Source of the DNA: Rhodobacteraceae bacterium IMCC1335
Lineage (GTDB): Bacteria; Pseudomonadota; Alphaproteobacteria; Rhodobacterales; Rhodobacteraceae
Assembly (NCBI GenBank): GCA_039640495.1
Contig: CP046864.1
Coordinates: forward strand, 1,550,001 to 1,614,000
Length of the DNA: 64,000 nucleotides
Direction of reading: 5' to 3'
The position numbers were made by a program, and so were the translations under genes. The notes under the pieces were generated by a model. It was given only the letters and a program-made list of their open reading frames with translations, was not told the origin of the DNA and ran no database searches. Shown here one piece after another: positions 62,992 to 64,000 of the stretch (position 1 is the first letter of the stretch; each line of letters opens with the position of its first letter).

Positions 62992-64000
62992 ATCTGATGT
63001 GGCCTATCAAATTATGTGGAACCGTTTGATTTCGGTCGTTGAAGAGCAAGCGCAAGCGCTTATACGCACCGCTTTTTCAACCTCTGTGCGCGAGGCGGGG
63101 GATTTGTCGGCCGGGGTCTATGATCAGCACGGGCGGATGCTTGCCCAAGCGGTGACGGGCACGCCGGGGCATGTCAATGCAATGGCAGATGCCGTGGCGC
63201 ATTTTATACGGCGTATCGGGCCGGATAATATTTATGAAGGCGATATCTATATTACCAATGACCCATGGGAGGGTACGGGCCATCTGCATGATATAACCAT
63301 GGTATCACCTTCTTTTTTAAGCGGAAATTTGGTGGGTTTTTTCGCCTGTACAGCCCATGTTGTTGATATTGGTGGGCGAGGGTTCGGTGCAGACGCTGCC
63401 AGCGTTTACGAAGAAGGCCTCTACCTGCCGATACTTAAATTTGCCGAGAGAGGCGTTATTGATCAAACGCTGATACGCATTATTCGTGGAAACGTACGGC
63501 AACCGGATCAGTTGATTGGTGATATCTATGCTTTGGCAAGCTGTAATGAGATTGGGCATCGCCGCTTGGTCGATATGATGCAGGAATTTGATCTTACGGA
63601 TCTGACGGGCATCGCACAATTTATCCTTGATCATTCGCGCCGCGCAACGCTTGAGGCGATTGCCGCGCTGCCGCGCCAAACGGCGCAGGGTGCCCTAACG
63701 ATCGATGGCTTTGATACTCCAATAACGATAAAGGCCAAGATTACCATTCACGAAGATCGCATTATCACCGATTTTGCAGGAAGCTCGCCGGTCGATAAAA
63801 AAGGCATTAATTGCCCCCTTGTTTATACAAAAGCCTATGCCTGTTATGCGCTGAAAGTCGCGATTGCGCCCAAGATTCCGAATAATGCAGCATCGCTTGC
63901 GCCGTTTGAGGTGCGGGCAACTGAAAACTCGATCGTACACGCGGCGCATCCAGCGCCTGTAGCCTTGCGCCATATTATTGGTCATTTTGTGCCTGATGCT
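62984..64000 (+). CDS. hyuB: Hydantoinase/oxoprolinase subunit B (HyuB), partial
   Basis: At least 339 codons, running off the right edge of the window (the family is about 550 residues long). The start has AAAGGAG seven bases upstream and overlaps the hyuA end. Family blocks: IRTAFSTSVREAGDLSAGVYD, YITNDPWEGTGHLHDITMV, HVVDIGGRGFGA and GSSPVDKKGINCPL-like in the third quarter. It forms the catalytic partner of HyuA. Which imide is used cannot be told. Confidence 0.92.
   Translation, partial: MLKSDVAYQIMWNRLISVVEEQAQALIRTAFSTSVREAGDLSAGVYDQHGRMLAQAVTGTPGHVNAMADAVAHFIRRIGPDNIYEGDIYITNDPWEGTGHLHDITMVSPSFLSGNLVGFFACTAHVVDIGGRGFGADAASVYEEGLYLPILKFAERGVIDQTLIRIIRGNVRQPDQLIGDIYALASCNEIGHRRLVDMMQEFDLTDLTGIAQFILDHSRRATLEAIAALPRQTAQGALTIDGFDTPITIKAKITIHEDRIITDFAGSSPVDKKGINCPLVYTKAYACYALKVAIAPKIPNNAASLAPFEVRATENSIVHAAHPAPVALRHIIGHFVPDA

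Noticed and set aside
1..64000. CRISPR arrays, toxin-antitoxin pairs, restriction-modification or other defence genes
   Set aside because: No regularly spaced repeats and no recognisable defence proteins were seen on either strand.

Overview
The window looks like chromosomal DNA of a marine alphaproteobacterium of the Roseobacter group (Rhodobacterales). This is inferred from gene content, not from an rRNA gene: two TRAP operons, a tripartite tricarboxylate (Tct) operon, a betaine-type ABC importer, a HpsN-like dehydrogenase, gamma-butyrobetaine-hydroxylase-like and hydantoinase genes, and a small alphaproteobacterial S21. No rRNA, tRNA or CRISPR array was seen.

Layout. 0-8 kb: a CMD-family protein, a decayed hchA, a di-heme peroxidase facing a Sel1-repeat protein, and a TRAP operon (dctP, dctM, dctQ). 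8-15.4 kb: a gene-poor, eroded stretch with several small genes, a lipoprotein, a phage-type lysis cassette (endolysin, i-spanin, overlapping o-spanin), rpsU with its terminator, and a rotted IS630 transposase. 15.4-19.4 kb: a tctC-tctA-tctB operon in which each gene has one in-frame stop, joined head-to-head to a headless FAD-linked oxidase gene. 20.5-21.5 kb: a membrane fatty-acid-hydroxylase-type enzyme.

22.4-36 kb holds what looks like one catabolic system. A betaine-type ABC importer is followed by an amidinotransferase/DDAH-like enzyme, an aldehyde dehydrogenase, a luciferase-like monooxygenase, an AA_synth (DUF1185) protein, an alpha/beta hydrolase, a TPP enzyme interrupted at a G tract, a CMD protein and two adjacent, different ureohydrolases. 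Three enzymes of guanidino chemistry next to an importer suggest use of a guanidino compound; the substrate is not known. 36-39.6 kb: an exporter/dioxygenase pair divergent from a LysR gene with a clear operator, all between 17-bp direct repeats.

The most striking structure is at 39740-53696: two 1,168-bp IS630-family copies in inverted orientation enclose a GntR-controlled carbohydrate cluster (ABC transporter, Tm-1-like protein, two class II aldolases, metallo-hydrolase, HAD protein, FGGY kinase). Removing the element and one TA rejoins a 63-codon reading frame, so it appears to have inserted as one composite transposon. Two identical palindromes, one before each half of the cargo, are probable GntR operators.

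53.8-60.4 kb: an SDR and a HisD/HpsN-type dehydrogenase with a second TRAP operon, divergent from a LacI-type regulator with two tandem operators; C3-sulfonate (DHPS) use is possible. 60.9-64 kb: hydantoinase/oxoprolinase hyuA and the first part of hyuB, which runs off the window.
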